Source: Anagrus nilaparvatae (lineage: Eukaryota > Arthropoda > Insecta > Hymenoptera > Mymaridae). From it: DNA of 64,000 nt. The position numbers were made by a program, and so were the translations under genes. Positions 12,126 to 23,056 of this stretch are shown here, one piece after another (the stretch's first letter is position 1; every line of letters begins with the position of its first letter). The stretch covers positions 2,321,501-2,385,500 of the forward strand of contig JAKSXM010000288.1 of assembly GCA_022575985.1 (NCBI GenBank), written 5' to 3'. The notes under the pieces were generated by a model. The model did no database searches, was not told the origin of the DNA, and saw only the letters and a program-made list of their open reading frames with translations.

Positions 12126-14125
12126 ATGTTTTCATCAATAAGACGTAATAATTTAGAATATCAAGTATTACCAGTATCATTTTTCTTTTTTACATTATGT
12201 GGTATTTGGTACCCAGACAATTGGTCAAATATAAAAATAAAAATTTATCATATTTATAGTAAAATAACAAGAATATTAGGAATTTTTTTATGCATACAAT
12301 TAACGATAAATTTATTTTTTATTTATAATAATGATGATTTTGATTTACAATATATATTTGAAATGTCTGCTATGATTAATGGCTGTTACAGAACACATTA
12401 CATTTTAAATAAAAGAAATAATTTAAAATTATTAATTAAAAAATTTTATAATGACAAGTGGTATAAAATTCGTGATAGTGATGAAATTCTTATTAATGAA
12501 AAACATGATAAGGAAATAAGGTTTTTATAAAAATGAAATTGAAAATTTTTTGATCAAATATTGAATTATATTTTTTTTGTATTTTAGAAAATTAGTTATT
12601 ACATTTGTTATATCATATTCTATAACAATAGCAATGGAAGCATTATCACCAGTACTAAAAACAGGATCATTAAAAACACTACCATTAGAAATATGGTATC
12701 CTATTGAAATAAATAATGATTCAAAAATTTTTTATATTGCTTATTTATTTCAATTTCTTGGCGGTTCAACACTTGGTTATGTGCATATTGGTTCTGATAT
12801 TTTATTTATTAGCTTATTATTACAAATGTGTAATAATTATAAAATTTTAAATCTAAGATTTAAAAAATTTTATGAATATTTTAAATCACAATCAAATAAT
12901 TCAACTGTTACTGATGAAATTCAATTATTTTCAAAATATGTTAAACAACATCAATTATTATACAAGTGAGTAAAAATTTTGAGTAAATAATTAAAAAATT
13001 AAAAATTATTCAACCGTTTTTCTTGGTTTATTTTGAAAATTTTTATAATTACAGTTTGGAAGATGAAATACTCACATTTTTCAAAGGAATATTAATTGGT
13101 GTATTCGTATTAGTTATACCTAATATTTGTATTAATGTGGTGCTATTTTCATTTTACTTAAATAAACAGCGTGATATGGGCTTAACACAAGTATGTCAAT
13201 GCTTAGGATTTACATCAATATCTATACTGCAAATTTTTATCTTCTGCTTTTATGGGAACGAGATTACTCTAAACGCAAGTATTTTATTTAATCAAATTTA
13301 ATTCTGATAAATTTCAATAAAACTTACAATTATATGAAATGCTGCAAGTAGAATTAAGTGGTAGTTTTTTTGTTCTTGGAGAGTTACTTAATAAAGAATG
13401 ATTACTTAGTTAATAACTAAATACAATTTTTTTTAAATTTTGTTTTGTTTGAAAAAATTGTTATTCTTTGAAAAACCGATTCGCCATCCTAATGGCTGCG
13501 TTTTTTTCATTTTTAATGCCAATAACTTTGTAACTTTTTTTTTTTATAAAATCCAATAATTTTCTTCATAAAACACCTACTAACTGGACTGAGATCTAAG
13601 ACTCCTTATATTTGCGAATCTTGTAAAATCAGCGCTAAAAAGGTTTAATACGTTTTTGCTGTATTAGAAGGATGTACCGTGAATTTTCCACGGGTGGTAC
13701 CCGAAATTCGCAATCTGCAGTAACTTAGAAAATCCATTAAAGAAAGTTAAGGAAATAATTTTTAGCCTCCCCCTCATTTATTTAAAATTACGTTTATAGC
13801 AAGAAAGAGGAATACAGTTTGCCTCAAATATTGAAAGCACACGTGCCTTATTTTTTTAATAAAAATTGTACTTAATCCTTTTGCAGCTAAGATTTTTTTT
13901 CTCAGAAAACTTTGTTATTTCTAATGCTTCAATGCTCAATATAATTATTTTTTTGTTTTTAAATACTTGCAGAGTACTTACACAAAAGATGCTCTTCTTG
14001 AAATGAATTGGACTAAATTGAATATTAAAACTCAAAAAATGGCTAATTTTGTTATAATGAGAAGCAACAAGCCTATTGAATTAGTAATATACATTATCCC
14101 AATGAATTTAATAACATTTTTTGCT
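12126..14125 (+). CDS. Insect odorant receptor (7tm_6), terminal exon not found
   Basis: Four exons join in frame into 382 codons: 12126-12520, 12588-12965, 13055-13274 and 13973-14125. Insect ORs are seven-transmembrane, ligand-gated cation channel subunits that pair with Orco in olfactory neurons. The N-terminal block YQVLPVSFFFFTLCGIWYPD fits the conserved start of family members. LPLEIWYPI fits the second extracellular loop, and FYGNEITLNS spans the very conserved GNE motif near TM6. LEMNWTKLNI and IMRSNKPIEL match the blocks before TM7. The first two introns (67 and 89 bp) are GT-AG. The third (698 bp) appears to use a GC donor, because only AAC/GCAAGT keeps the frame. After the last donor (GTAAGT at 14126) I find no exon for the usual short C-terminal Ser-Tyr-Ser motif. 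The gene is therefore either truncated by repeats that follow, or its last exon is too diverged to see. Start choice: the only Met at the conserved position. Confidence 0.88.
13275..13972 (+). other. GC-AG intron in the odorant receptor
   Basis: The exon ends ...ATTACTCTAAAC and the intron starts GCAAGT, the consensus for GC donors; the acceptor is TTGCAG at 13967-13972. Use of the neighbouring GT one base pair downstream of the GCA codon would leave a phase that does not match the next exon. The GC donor restores GNEITLNSTYTKD, the expected family sequence. Confidence 0.6.
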
Positions 14126-14869
14126 GTAAGTAACAATTTTTCAAACGAGTATCATTGTACCGCTTTATAAAATATGACGCGAATTTTTAACCTTCATAAA
14201 GGTGTTGACACAATCGCTAAATTAAAAAAAAGTATTTTTAAAAAATACAAGAATTTATATATAAAAATACATTTAAAAAAACAATGTTTATTATGAAGTA
14301 AAAAGAACACACATACGCTTATATTATTGTGGGCTTGAATCCCCATATCTTAGTCACTTTTTTTTCTCAGTAGGACCATAAAATTTTCCAATGAATATTT
14401 ATGTGTTTTGGGTCGCTGAATACGAATATGATATTTATTTTTATACCGTAAACGGTCTAGTTGCCCACAATAGAAATTTTGCGGGTTTTCTAACGTTTTT
14501 ATCTATTACTTATGTATTTTTGGTCCCTGAACATGAATATGATAATAGTTTTTACCTAAAATGTTCTAGTTGTCCAAAATAGGAAATATTGAAAATAACA
14601 AAAAAAAATTTCCTAAAATTACTTAGTATGGACAACTAGCCCATTTTAAGGAGGCTGTTCATTGAAATATTATAAATAGTAAGATATATTTCTTATGTTG
14701 CAAAAAGATAATTCCTCATCAATCCGCTGCGAATATTTATACATTCTAAATGAGCTAAAAAGATTTTTTTTAAAGAATAATCAAATTGATAATTTTCATT
14801 TTCACAATAATGATTTTTTTTGTAAAAATAATATTTTTAAATAATATATGGGTAAATTTAAATGAAGTG
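14126..14869. other. Repeat-filled stretch after the odorant receptor
   Basis: Positions 14375-14585 hold two diverged units of the 121-bp repeat seen at 8040-8640 (TTTTGGGTCGCTGAATACGA; TTGCCCACAATAG). No OR terminal exon could be recognised from 14126 to 14869. Confidence 0.55.
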
Positions 14870-15450
14870 AGTGCGATTTGTATGGTCGGGTCTTCAAAAC
14901 TGCTCCAAAGTGTTTTTTTCTTAAAGTACTGCCAAAAATAAGTAAGCAGCCAAATTTTTAGCCTCCCAGAGCGAAATCTCGATTTTTGGCAGCCATTTTA
15001 GTGTTTTTGACTGTCGTAAAAAATGTAAGAAAAATGAGTCATAATTTTTTTTATTATTGCTGTAAAAAACTCACATTAGCATGAAAAATTTTTTCCTTTT
15101 AAGTCCGGATAGGAAATTTCCTTGGCTATCCGACTCCGAGGTCAAAAATTTTTTTTGAGTAGCGCATGCGCGAGGAATTGCTAAGATAGGCTGTTTTTTT
15201 TCCAAAGTCGATTTCTCAAATGCCTATTAGGGAAAAATCTTGTAACCAGGCTTCAAATTTTCCTTAAACCTTATATTTTTTGGCAAAAAAAAAATTTCGA
15301 TGGGACACTGCTTTTTGGGAGCTCTAGATAAAAAAATAGCAGCTTTCAAAACCTCATTTTTTACAAATTTCAAATTTCCCGCCAAGTCACGTGACCAATC
15401 AAAAATCTGACCAAAAATTTGGATTCCGCGGGAAATTTTGCATGTAGTAT
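14870..15450. repeat. Diverged single arm of the giant foldback family
   Basis: The order of blocks matches 1660-2230 of the 269-4980 element: a GTCGGGTCTTCAAAACTGCTCC block, TAGGAAATTTCC, GCGCATGCGCGAG, TTTTTACAAATTT and GCCAAGTCACGTGACCA. Only one arm is present. Confidence 0.7.
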
Positions 15451-15456
15451 TTTTAC

Positions 15457-15730
15457 ATTACGTAACCAAGGTATTTTAATTTATAACTTTTGCACAAAGT
15501 AAAATATTCACCCTCTGGGGCAAAAACTAAGGGTGATAGGTAAATTCTGACTTGAAATTCGTTTTTAGAACATCAAAATACGTAAATAAGGTACTTTTAT
15601 TTTTAACTTTTGGACATAGTAAAATATTTGCTTTTTGGGGTGGTTTAGAGGGTGGCTGGGGGTAGCTGGGGCAAAATCTGAGGGTGTAGGCTGAATTCTG
15701 ACTTCAGATTCGGTTTTAGGACATCGAAAA
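15457..15730. repeat. Two-unit tandem duplication, about 121 bp
   Basis: TACGTAA-AAGGTA-TTTTA followed by an AACTTTTG-ACA-AGTAAAATATT block occurs at 15457 and again at 15578. Both are followed by a GAATTCTGACTT-like block. It is non-coding. Confidence 0.6.
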
Positions 15731-16992
15731 ACTTACCTGTAGGTAGGTCTAGTTACAGGATCAGAACTTTTTTTTTTGTGCAGCTGTGTTATCTTTAGTC
15801 CCAAAGTATTGCAAAAAAACCCGTGTAAAAAGGGGCAGTTTTTTCCCATTTAAGGGTGTTCCCCGATTTTTTGCCAGATTTGGACCCCGGATTCGGATTC
15901 AGCGACCCAAACAAACTATATTAAGCCTTTTCTCAAGCCGGTTATTGGTGCCAGATTCCATTTCAAAAGTAATATTTCTGATTTTGACCATTTTAAACCT
16001 TCCAGGGCCCGACTCACTCCTTAAAACCCCAGATACCAAAAAATTTCAAATGTAAACCTCGTACGTTTTGGCTTTATCTAAAATATTAGACTATTCCGAG
16101 GTGTCTTAACTTCACATTTTTTTGCCCAAAATTGGCCAACTTTAGCAACTCATAACTTTTTTCAATACCGCTGGCGAAAAAAACTTTTCATAGAAGTTTA
16201 GTACGTTTTGGTGTTTTCTACGTCTGAGCAAAATATCAAGTGTCTTAAATACACGCACACTTTACCATAGCTATCTCTTAATCTATTTCGTATTGTTGTT
16301 ACAAGAAATATTATTTTTTTAAATACATTTTGTTTCAACACCTTTAAGAAGCGGCTCAAAATTTGTGACACAATTTCAGGGGCACAATGATACCCCTTTT
16401 TCTCATTTTCAAAATTTTATAAAACTTATAAAGTTAAATTTTTTAGGTTATGAAAACTTCGTACTCTGTTTTCAATTTACTGCAACAAACCGCCTAATTC
16501 TTGTTAACGTATTTAGTAAACTCTTAGAAATTGTATAATATGCAGTACTTTATTTTAGATACACCGCACTGTTATGTAAATTGAATATTGCGTTTCCCAG
16601 AATATTTCCGTATAAAGACATATATAATATATATTAAATTTATTTAAAATATTTTTATTCAAAATTATAAGGATACCTCTTCTATACTTATAACTACTGG
16701 ATCAAAAAACTGAAATAAAAACTTCGATATAAATCGAAAAAATGCGATAAATCGCAAAAATTCGATAAAAAAAACGTAAGTCAAACCAAAATTCGATATC
16801 TCAGCCGTCTCCGATCGTGAGTTAAATGTAAAAATATGTCCCTCTCACTTAGAAGCAATGAATTTAGAGTGAGAGAAAAAAAAGAGATATATATAAGCAA
16901 AGCTAGCTTTTGCTTGCGATGGAGGGTCGCGTGACCGCCCCCCCTCAATCCCATAAATCCAAAGCTAACGCTTTGGCTTGATAATATATATA
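15731..16992. other. No supportable gene
   Basis: The open frame 15786-16055 has no recognisable product and lies in repeat-like sequence containing GATTCAGCGACCCAAAC, a relative of the 121-bp unit. The G+C-richer piece 16780-16980 just left of the Tigger element shows no coding signal. Confidence 0.4.
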
Positions 16993-17017
16993 CAGTGGAG
17001 TCGCGATTATCCGACAC
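16993..17017 (+). repeat. Tigger left terminal inverted repeat
   Basis: CAGTGGAGTCGCGATTATCC plus GACAC, directly after a TA. Confidence 0.92.
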
Positions 17018-17690
17018 TCTTTTATCAGACAATCCAATTATCCAACAGCCCTGTGTTTCCCCTACCATAATTTATTTTTTCGATTTGAAATTTTTAAAAC
17101 GAGATTTAATTTTATTTTTTTATACATTTTTTTATAATCAGATACTTGGGAAAGTAATTTCATTTAAATTTTATACCGGAAATCATAAAAGTGATACATT
17201 CCATAACTTTATGATGTTATTCTATAAAAAAAAAATATTTACAAAAATATTTAAAGAAAGTAGTATATGTAATAAAAAAAATTCCTAGTAAAAAAAAAAA
17301 AATTTTCTTTAAATTATTTTTATAGTGTCACATTTTTTTTTTCAGTAAACCTTGACCTTTTATTAGTATTATTTAGAATAAAAATAACATCTATACTAAT
17401 TGTAGACATAATAAATACCACTTTTTTTATATTACTCGAGTGTTTCACAGAAAAAATATTATTTTTTAATTGCTTTTTTTATAATAAAATATTTTACATT
17501 TTAAGTAATGAACATAGGGAGGCCAGCAATGTTTTAAATAAATTTTATCCAGAAGTCTTTTAACTCGGCATAAGTAAAGACATAAAATACAATTCTGTAT
17601 TGAAATTTTTTATTTATTTAAGCAGTTAGTTTTTACATTAAAAAGACTTTTTAGTTAAAAAATTAACAAAAATAAATTTAGGAAAAAACT

Positions 17691-19349
17691 ATGTCAGAAA
17701 AAAAAGGTGATAAAAGAAAACGTGTAGTTTTAGGACTTGATGCCAAGTTAGAAATTATAAAAAGAAAGAAAAGGGGCGAATTACCATCTAATATTGCAGT
17801 GCATTATGGAATCGCCCGAACTACCGTTATTGGTATTTGTAAGAATTCTGATAAAATTGAAACCCATGTATCCAAAATGGAATCACTTGATGGAAATATC
17901 AAAAAGCGCAAAACTATGAAAAAAGCGGAAAATGACGAACTAGATACTGCATTATACAGGTGGTTCACGCAACAGCGTAGTATAGGGGTTCCTATTTCTG
18001 GTCCTTTAATATGTGCCAAGGCAATTAAATTAAATCGCCTTATGGAAGGAGATCCTAAATTTAGTGCAAGCATTGGCTGGCTACAAAAATTTAAATTTCG
18101 CCACGGTATTCGACAACTTGATATAGTTGGTGAACAGCTAAGTGCTGATAGCTCATGCATAACAGAATATCGTGAAAAACTTTTGAAAGAAATTGAGGAA
18201 CGTGGTTTAAGTCGTGACCAAGTATTTAATGCCGATGAAACTGGTCTTTTTTGGAAAGCTTTACCAGAAAAAACGTTGGCTTCTGGCAATGAATCTAATG
18301 TCCATGGTTTCAAAATGCGCAAAGATCGTTTAACAGTAATGGTGTGTGCAAATGCTAGTGGAACTTTTAAATTACCATTAATGGTAATTGGCAAATCGAA
18401 TAGACCGCGTGCATTAAATACAACGAATATGAGTACCTTGCCCGTATATTACTGTTCACAACCAAAAGCATGGACGAATCAAATAATTACATTAAATTGG
18501 TTTAATAATCAATTTGTGCCAAAAGTAAGGGATTTTCTTGAAACTAAAGGATTACCGAAAAAGGCAATTCTTTTGGTTGATAATGCGCCAAGCCACCCTA
18601 CATTTAATATAGAAAGTGATGATGGTGAAATAGTACTTCGGTTTTTGCCAGCCAATACTACTCCTCTTATTCAACCTATGGATCAAGGAGTGATAGAATC
18701 TTTAAAACGATATTATCGTAAGCTATTTATTGAAAGGCTTTTAAATTTCTTAGATCGGGGAAAATCATTAAAAGAATTTTGGAAAGATTTTAATATTCTA
18801 CATGCAATTTTAATCATATCTGATGCTTGGGAAACCGTTAAAAATAAGAGCTTAGAAAACTGCTGGAAAAAATTATGGCCTAAGCCGCAATCTCAACCTG
18901 CAGTAGACAATGAATCAACTACTATTAATAACGATGCAACTAATGATGTAACCGTATCTGAAATAAAAAATTTAATTACTAATATTCCTGAAACAAGGGA
19001 AATAAGTGAAGCAGAAGTTATTTCCTGGATGGATATTGACAAAGAAGAATACGGGTTTCAACATATGACTGATGAGGAAATCGCCATGAGCGTAAAAAAT
19101 CAAACACCTGATTGTGATGAGGATAGTAGTGATGAAGAGGATTCTGAGCCAGAAATCATTTCTGTTACTAGTGCTGAAGCAGAAAATATGCTATCCAAAT
19201 TTATAAAGTGGTATGAAGTTCAGCCTGATAACGAAGCTACGACGCGTTTGTTGTTACATAGGCTTCATAATTATACAACGAAAAAAATGGTGAACAATTT
19301 AAAACAGTCTAAAGTAACAGGCTTCTTTACGCAATGCAAAAAAAACTGA
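17691..19349 (+). CDS. Tigger/pogo transposase, 552 residues
   Basis: This is a DDE-type transposase that cuts and pastes its own element in the nucleus. Residues 9-56 form a pipsqueak/CENP-B-type helix-turn-helix (LPSNIAVHYGIARTTV). Residues about 80-145 match the second CENP-B DNA-binding helix-turn-helix (WFTQQRSIGVPISGP...FSASIGWLQKF). The catalytic core follows, with Asp182 in FNADETGLFWK, Asp297 in ILLVDNAPSH and Asp331 in PLIQPMDQGVIESLKRYYRK. All three acidic residues of the DDD triad are therefore present. The C-terminus has an acidic run (DEDSSDEEDSEPE) and a basic end. Length is normal for Tigger proteins. No stops or frameshifts are seen, and the gene lies between matched inverted repeats. 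AATAAA follows at 19443. Host domestication is unlikely because both ends are intact. Confidence 0.96.
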   Translation: MSEKKGDKRKRVVLGLDAKLEIIKRKKRGELPSNIAVHYGIARTTVIGICKNSDKIETHVSKMESLDGNIKKRKTMKKAENDELDTALYRWFTQQRSIGVPISGPLICAKAIKLNRLMEGDPKFSASIGWLQKFKFRHGIRQLDIVGEQLSADSSCITEYREKLLKEIEERGLSRDQVFNADETGLFWKALPEKTLASGNESNVHGFKMRKDRLTVMVCANASGTFKLPLMVIGKSNRPRALNTTNMSTLPVYYCSQPKAWTNQIITLNWFNNQFVPKVRDFLETKGLPKKAILLVDNAPSHPTFNIESDDGEIVLRFLPANTTPLIQPMDQGVIESLKRYYRKLFIERLLNFLDRGKSLKEFWKDFNILHAILIISDAWETVKNKSLENCWKKLWPKPQSQPAVDNESTTINNDATNDVTVSEIKNLITNIPETREISEAEVISWMDIDKEEYGFQHMTDEEIAMSVKNQTPDCDEDSSDEEDSEPEIISVTSAEAENMLSKFIKWYEVQPDNEATTRLLLHRLHNYTTKKMVNNLKQSKVTGFFTQCKKN

Positions 19350-19787
19350 ATAAAAATTTTAATTATGGTATTTATTAATATAGTTATTAAAATAATTTTC
19401 CTGATGTATAAATGCATTGTACACGTTAAATTTATAATTATCAATAAAAGTTTTATTTTTTTCTTTTAATTCATAAATGGAACTACGATTTATGTACATT
19501 AAAAAATTAACGGACCTCATTTCTTAATAGAAAATTTTCTAATGAAAATTGAAGTTTGATATTCAAAAAGACTTTTTTTTAATGTACATTTACTACGTAG
19601 TCTTGTATTTTATTTACCTTTTTACAAGAAAAATTAAGATGCTTTAAAAATCTAAAAAAATTGACTAATAATACATTATTCCTGCGTATTTAAAAAATTA
19701 TCGTGCATAAACTAACTTTTTTCAGCCTCCCCACCCTTTTTCCGTTATCCGTCAAATCGATTATTCGACAGGTACCCAGATTCTTAG

Positions 19788-19812
19788 GTGTCGGATAATA
19801 GCGACTCCACTG
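19788..19812 (-). repeat. Tigger right terminal inverted repeat
   Basis: Complement of CAGTGGAGTCGCTATTATCC plus GACAC, directly before a TA. Confidence 0.92.
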
Positions 19813-19845
19813 TATATAGTTTTAAAATTCTGATGAACCAAATGT

Positions 19846-20140
19846 AGTGGGTCTTTAAGTCAGTTATCGTGCAAAATTTAACGGCAGGTTCGACTCGGTA
19901 AATCGAACATAACCTATAAAACTAATTTGAGCAGTATATTTGCTCAAAAATGATTTTAACGAAATTTTAAGAGAAGAGACACCTCAATAATAAAAAAATG
20001 AATTAACTTACAAAATCTCAAGCTGCAAAATGCTTTATTTTTCGAAAAAGTTGCTATTATCCATTAAAAGTCCGAGTTAAAATTCGCATTTTTTAATGAA
20101 AAGTTCTCTAAAATTTACATGATAACTGACTAAAAGACCC
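19846..20140. mobile_element. Short inverted-repeat element (MITE-like)
   Basis: GTGGGTCTTTAAGTCAGTTA at 19848 pairs with TAACTGACTAAAAGACCCAC ending near 20137. The inverted ends are about 35 bp and the inside is non-coding. No clear target duplication was found. Confidence 0.65.
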
Positions 20141-20535
20141 ACTCCGGATTCTTGAGACTTTTCTCTAAAAAAAACTGTATCTCTATATACGAAAAATTTT
20201 GTACATATTTCTAGGGAGTCCGTCCTTAAAGCTTTTTCAAATCTTTATATTGTATTATTGTTTTAAGGTCACTCTGTTCACCATTGGGTGTTTTCGTGCA
20301 GCACATTTTTGAAATTGAGATATTTTAACTATAATTATATTTATTTATAATAATTTTTCAATGAAAGAGTCAATTCTTTTCAGTATTTGATACAAGAATG
20401 TAAAAAAAATTGAAAGTGTTTATTTGTTAAAACAAATACATGTTACATTTTTGCAATTTTTGGGTCATAAATGCCTGAGATACCAGATTTGAGTACTTTG
20501 GATCAAGATTCTGCTTGGTTCATATTGAAGATCTT

Positions 20536-20700
20536 CAATGGAAAGGGGAGATCCTATGGGAAATTTTTCGCTAAACCTTTGCAGAAATAAGATACAGCTA
20601 ATTGTTTATAAATCTTTAAATCATTTTTAAATTCTTTTTTGTAAATAATTAGCTGTAACTTATTACTGAAAAGAAATACGAAACCTCCCCTAAAATTACA
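20536..20700. repeat. Hairpin repeat
   Basis: ATAAGATACAGCTAATTGTT (20588-20607) pairs with AAATAATTAGCTGTAACTTAT (20642-20662), with weaker pairing outward (GGAAAGGGGAG with CCTCCCCT). Non-coding. Confidence 0.5.
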
Positions 20701-21239
20701 TAATACTTTTCTTTATCGGCTTATTCAGTTGTTAATGCTTCTTATATTATCCATATGAACCTAAATATTTTCATATCTTTTTTGCAAGTACTTGATGTAC
20801 AAGGGTATAAATAATTAAGACACACATAAATATAAAAGCATCTATTTAATGTTAAAATATAATTAATATATGTTTATATTGTTTATAATTGCTGTTATAT
20901 ATACATAAATTTATAATTATTACATAAATATTAAAATATATTATTTATATATATACCAAATTTGGTTTTATTCTTTAAATACTATAATAATTTAAAATGT
21001 TGCTATATAAAATATAATTTTTTAAAATTTATTATTTTTTTTACATCTATTTATAATCCCTGTAAGCATATTTTACAATATACTATTAAATTTGCTTATA
21101 TTGTTCTCTTTTCAATGATAGTAGTCATTTTTTGACAAATTTTGGATTGGACAAAAAAAATTTTTTATTGCCGTCACGGGCGTAAGAATCATGCGTAAAA
21201 CTTGTCACAGAATTTTTTGCACACTTTATCTGCCTAGGT
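20701..21239. other. No supportable gene
   Basis: Very A+T-rich spacer, with runs of TATAT and AATTTATTA. The antisense open frame 21125-21307 has no recognisable product. Confidence 0.4.
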
Positions 21240-21680
21240 AGGCAAAAAATAACATTAATTTTGATAGCATTTCGTATGACGGAGGTTTTTTCAAGGCTCA
21301 GTATCAAACTTTTTTATTCGCGGTCTTACTGATGGTGAACTCTATCCTGATGATATAACGCAAGTAGATGATAATATCAAAATAAAAACAGAAGCACCAG
21401 AATTAATACTATCTAAGAGAAGCAAACTAAGTAAGTCTTAAATTTTGATTTACCAAGAAATACAAACTCTTCGATATTACAAGAAATAAATAACATTAAT
21501 TTTGATAGAATTTTTGATGAACTATGAATTTGCAAAGGCTTAGTATAAAATTTTTTTATTCGCAGTTTTACTTATAAACAGCCCTATGCCGATGATATAA
21601 CGCAAGCAGATTATATCAAAATAAAAACAGAGGAACCAGAATTAATACCATCAGATGCTTTTAAGCAGTAAAGACGTATC
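21240..21680 (+). repeat. Two tandem exon-like cassettes (copies 1 and 2)
   Basis: Each cassette of about 241 bp has a lead-in (ATTAATTTTGATAG then GCAAAGGCTTAGTAT), a T-rich tract ending in CGCAG or CGCGG, and a coding-like block. In copy 1 the block reads DDNIKIKTEAPELILSKRSK and ends at a GTAAGT donor-like site. Copy 2 reads YIKIKTEEPELIPS, then degenerates. Copy 1 has lost the acceptor AG (CGCGG); copy 2 keeps it. I do not recognise the protein. Two further copies lie at 23808-24230. Confidence 0.6.
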
Positions 21681-22207
21681 ATTTTAGCGTCTAGGTTGTG
21701 ACCTAATGCTCCTAATTGAATCCAAACCATTGAATTGCCGAGAGTGCTAAATCATTGGAAGAAAAGAAATTGAAACCATCGCTTTGAGAAAACATTTTGT
21801 CATAACTAGAAATCAAATGTAAAGGAAAAAGTAGTTTATTTTAAATTTTATCAATTTTTGTTTATTTCAAAATTTATAAATTTAATCAAAAATTGTTTTT
21901 TTATTATTTCAACTTTTAATTCTTAGAATCTTGCATTTTTGTTATCTATAATTTTAATTTCTTTAATTAATATTGAAGAATTAGGCCAACTCTATTTTTT
22001 TAATAATATTGATTGACATATCATTTTTTATTAATTACGCAATAAGGTCAATTCCATAACTTAATAAATAAGAATTATCACCTGATGATCTTTATCTATT
22101 AATTTTTGGAATATATAAACCCCTAATTTTAAAATTCAGTTCAGTTCACTTTTTGGATTATTCTAGTTAAGACTAATTCTTCTCAATTTTTAATTAGCCT
22201 TTTAAAG
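21681..22207. other. No supportable gene
   Basis: A+T-rich sequence between the cassette array and the MULE-like element, with no long open frame. Confidence 0.4.
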
Positions 22208-22209
22208 GA

Positions 22210-22425
22210 TTCCCTACCATTTCCCCGAATACCAATCCCCGAATGGACATTTCCCCGAAACCCTTTTTCCCGAAGTCGTTTTCCCCGAAACCTATACCCC
22301 GAAAGTCTTTTTTCCCGAAATCTATTTACCCGAATATTTTTTTTCCCGAAAGCCATTTACCCGACTATTTTTTTCCCCGAAACCCAATTTACCCGAATAT
22401 TTTTTTCCCCGAAACCCAATTTAAA
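22210..22425 (+). repeat. Subterminal CCCCGAA repeat array, left
   Basis: About ten short units of the form CCCGAA(A)-CC-TTT(A/T)CC follow one another. They also create the spurious open frame 22243-22482 with a FFPK/SFFPKS pattern. Confidence 0.8.
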
Positions 22426-22663
22426 AAAAAAAAAATTTTAATTTTAAAAATTGCTTTCAGTGTATATGTTTTATTTATTTAGCTCTAAAAAACAAAAAAA
22501 TATCAGTTGTTTATAACCAAATTATTTACGTTCGTTAGATTAAAATTGGATTCCAAATTTGTTATAATATAGTTATAAAATTTTTTGATTAAAAAAAAAT
22601 TTTTAGTAATAATAAATAAAATTAATTAAAAACAATAAATTAAATTAATCAAGAGTTTAAAAT

Positions 22664-22973
22664 ATGGCAAATGAAATAAATATTATTAATGCTAGAAGAG
22701 TTGCGGTAAATGGTTTTTTATATGTATGGTCGCGTGATGGTAGCAATGGAAAACAACATTGGGATTGTAAAAGAATGCAGCGCAAGAATGGTAACGCAAA
22801 AAATTAACGGAGTGTTAACCATAAAAAAGGGTGGCAAGGAAACAGATCATCAACCATCTCACGCACCTGATAATGATGAAGTTCGTGCTGAAGAAATTAA
22901 ATTTTCTGTTAAACGTAAAGCAGAAGAAGCAAATCTGCCTCCATCTGCAATTTTACAAGGTTTATGTGACTAA
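22664..22973 (+). pseudogene. FLYWCH zinc-finger fragment, frameshifted
   Basis: From ATG 22664 the first frame reads MANEINIINARRVAVNGFLY, then VWSRDGSNGKQHWDCKR. This has the FLY..W..C spacing of a FLYWCH finger, a DNA/protein-binding zinc finger common in insect MULE transposases. It runs to a stop at 22805. The expected continuation (ECSARMVT, then the TDHQPSHAPD block where family members have a zinc-binding HNH-type pair, then EEIKFSVKRKAEEANLPPSA) is in the +1 frame, open to 22973. One frameshift near 22770 therefore separates them. The MULE transposase domain that normally follows is missing: the frame stops shortly after LPPSAILQGL. It may be a decoy or a dead remnant. Confidence 0.75.
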
Positions 22974-23056
22974 ATTTTTTGAAAATGAAAAATTTGAATG
23001 TAATAAAAATTAAGAAATTGTAATCTAAAAAACTGTATTTAAATAATTTTTTTACG

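Larger units (their letters stand above)
16993..19812 (+). mobile_element. Complete pogo/Tigger DNA transposon
   Basis: This 2820-bp element is flanked by TA dinucleotides (16991-16992 and 19813-19814), the target duplication of the Tc1/mariner superfamily. Its ends are inverted: CAGTGGAGTCGCGATTATCC at 16993 and the complement of CAGTGGAGTCGCTATTATCC at 19812, one mismatch over about 25 bp. Subterminal copies of ATTATCCAACAG / ATAATCGATTTGACGG-type sequence may be transposase sites. The single transposase gene is uninterrupted, so this copy may be young. Confidence 0.95.

Noticed and set aside
17804..18394. 196-codon antisense frame
   Set aside because: Shadow of the transposase gene on the other strand.
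22243..22482. Repetitive FFPKS/FSPK protein
   Set aside because: Translation of the CCCCGAA end array; the complementary array gives a mirror frame.
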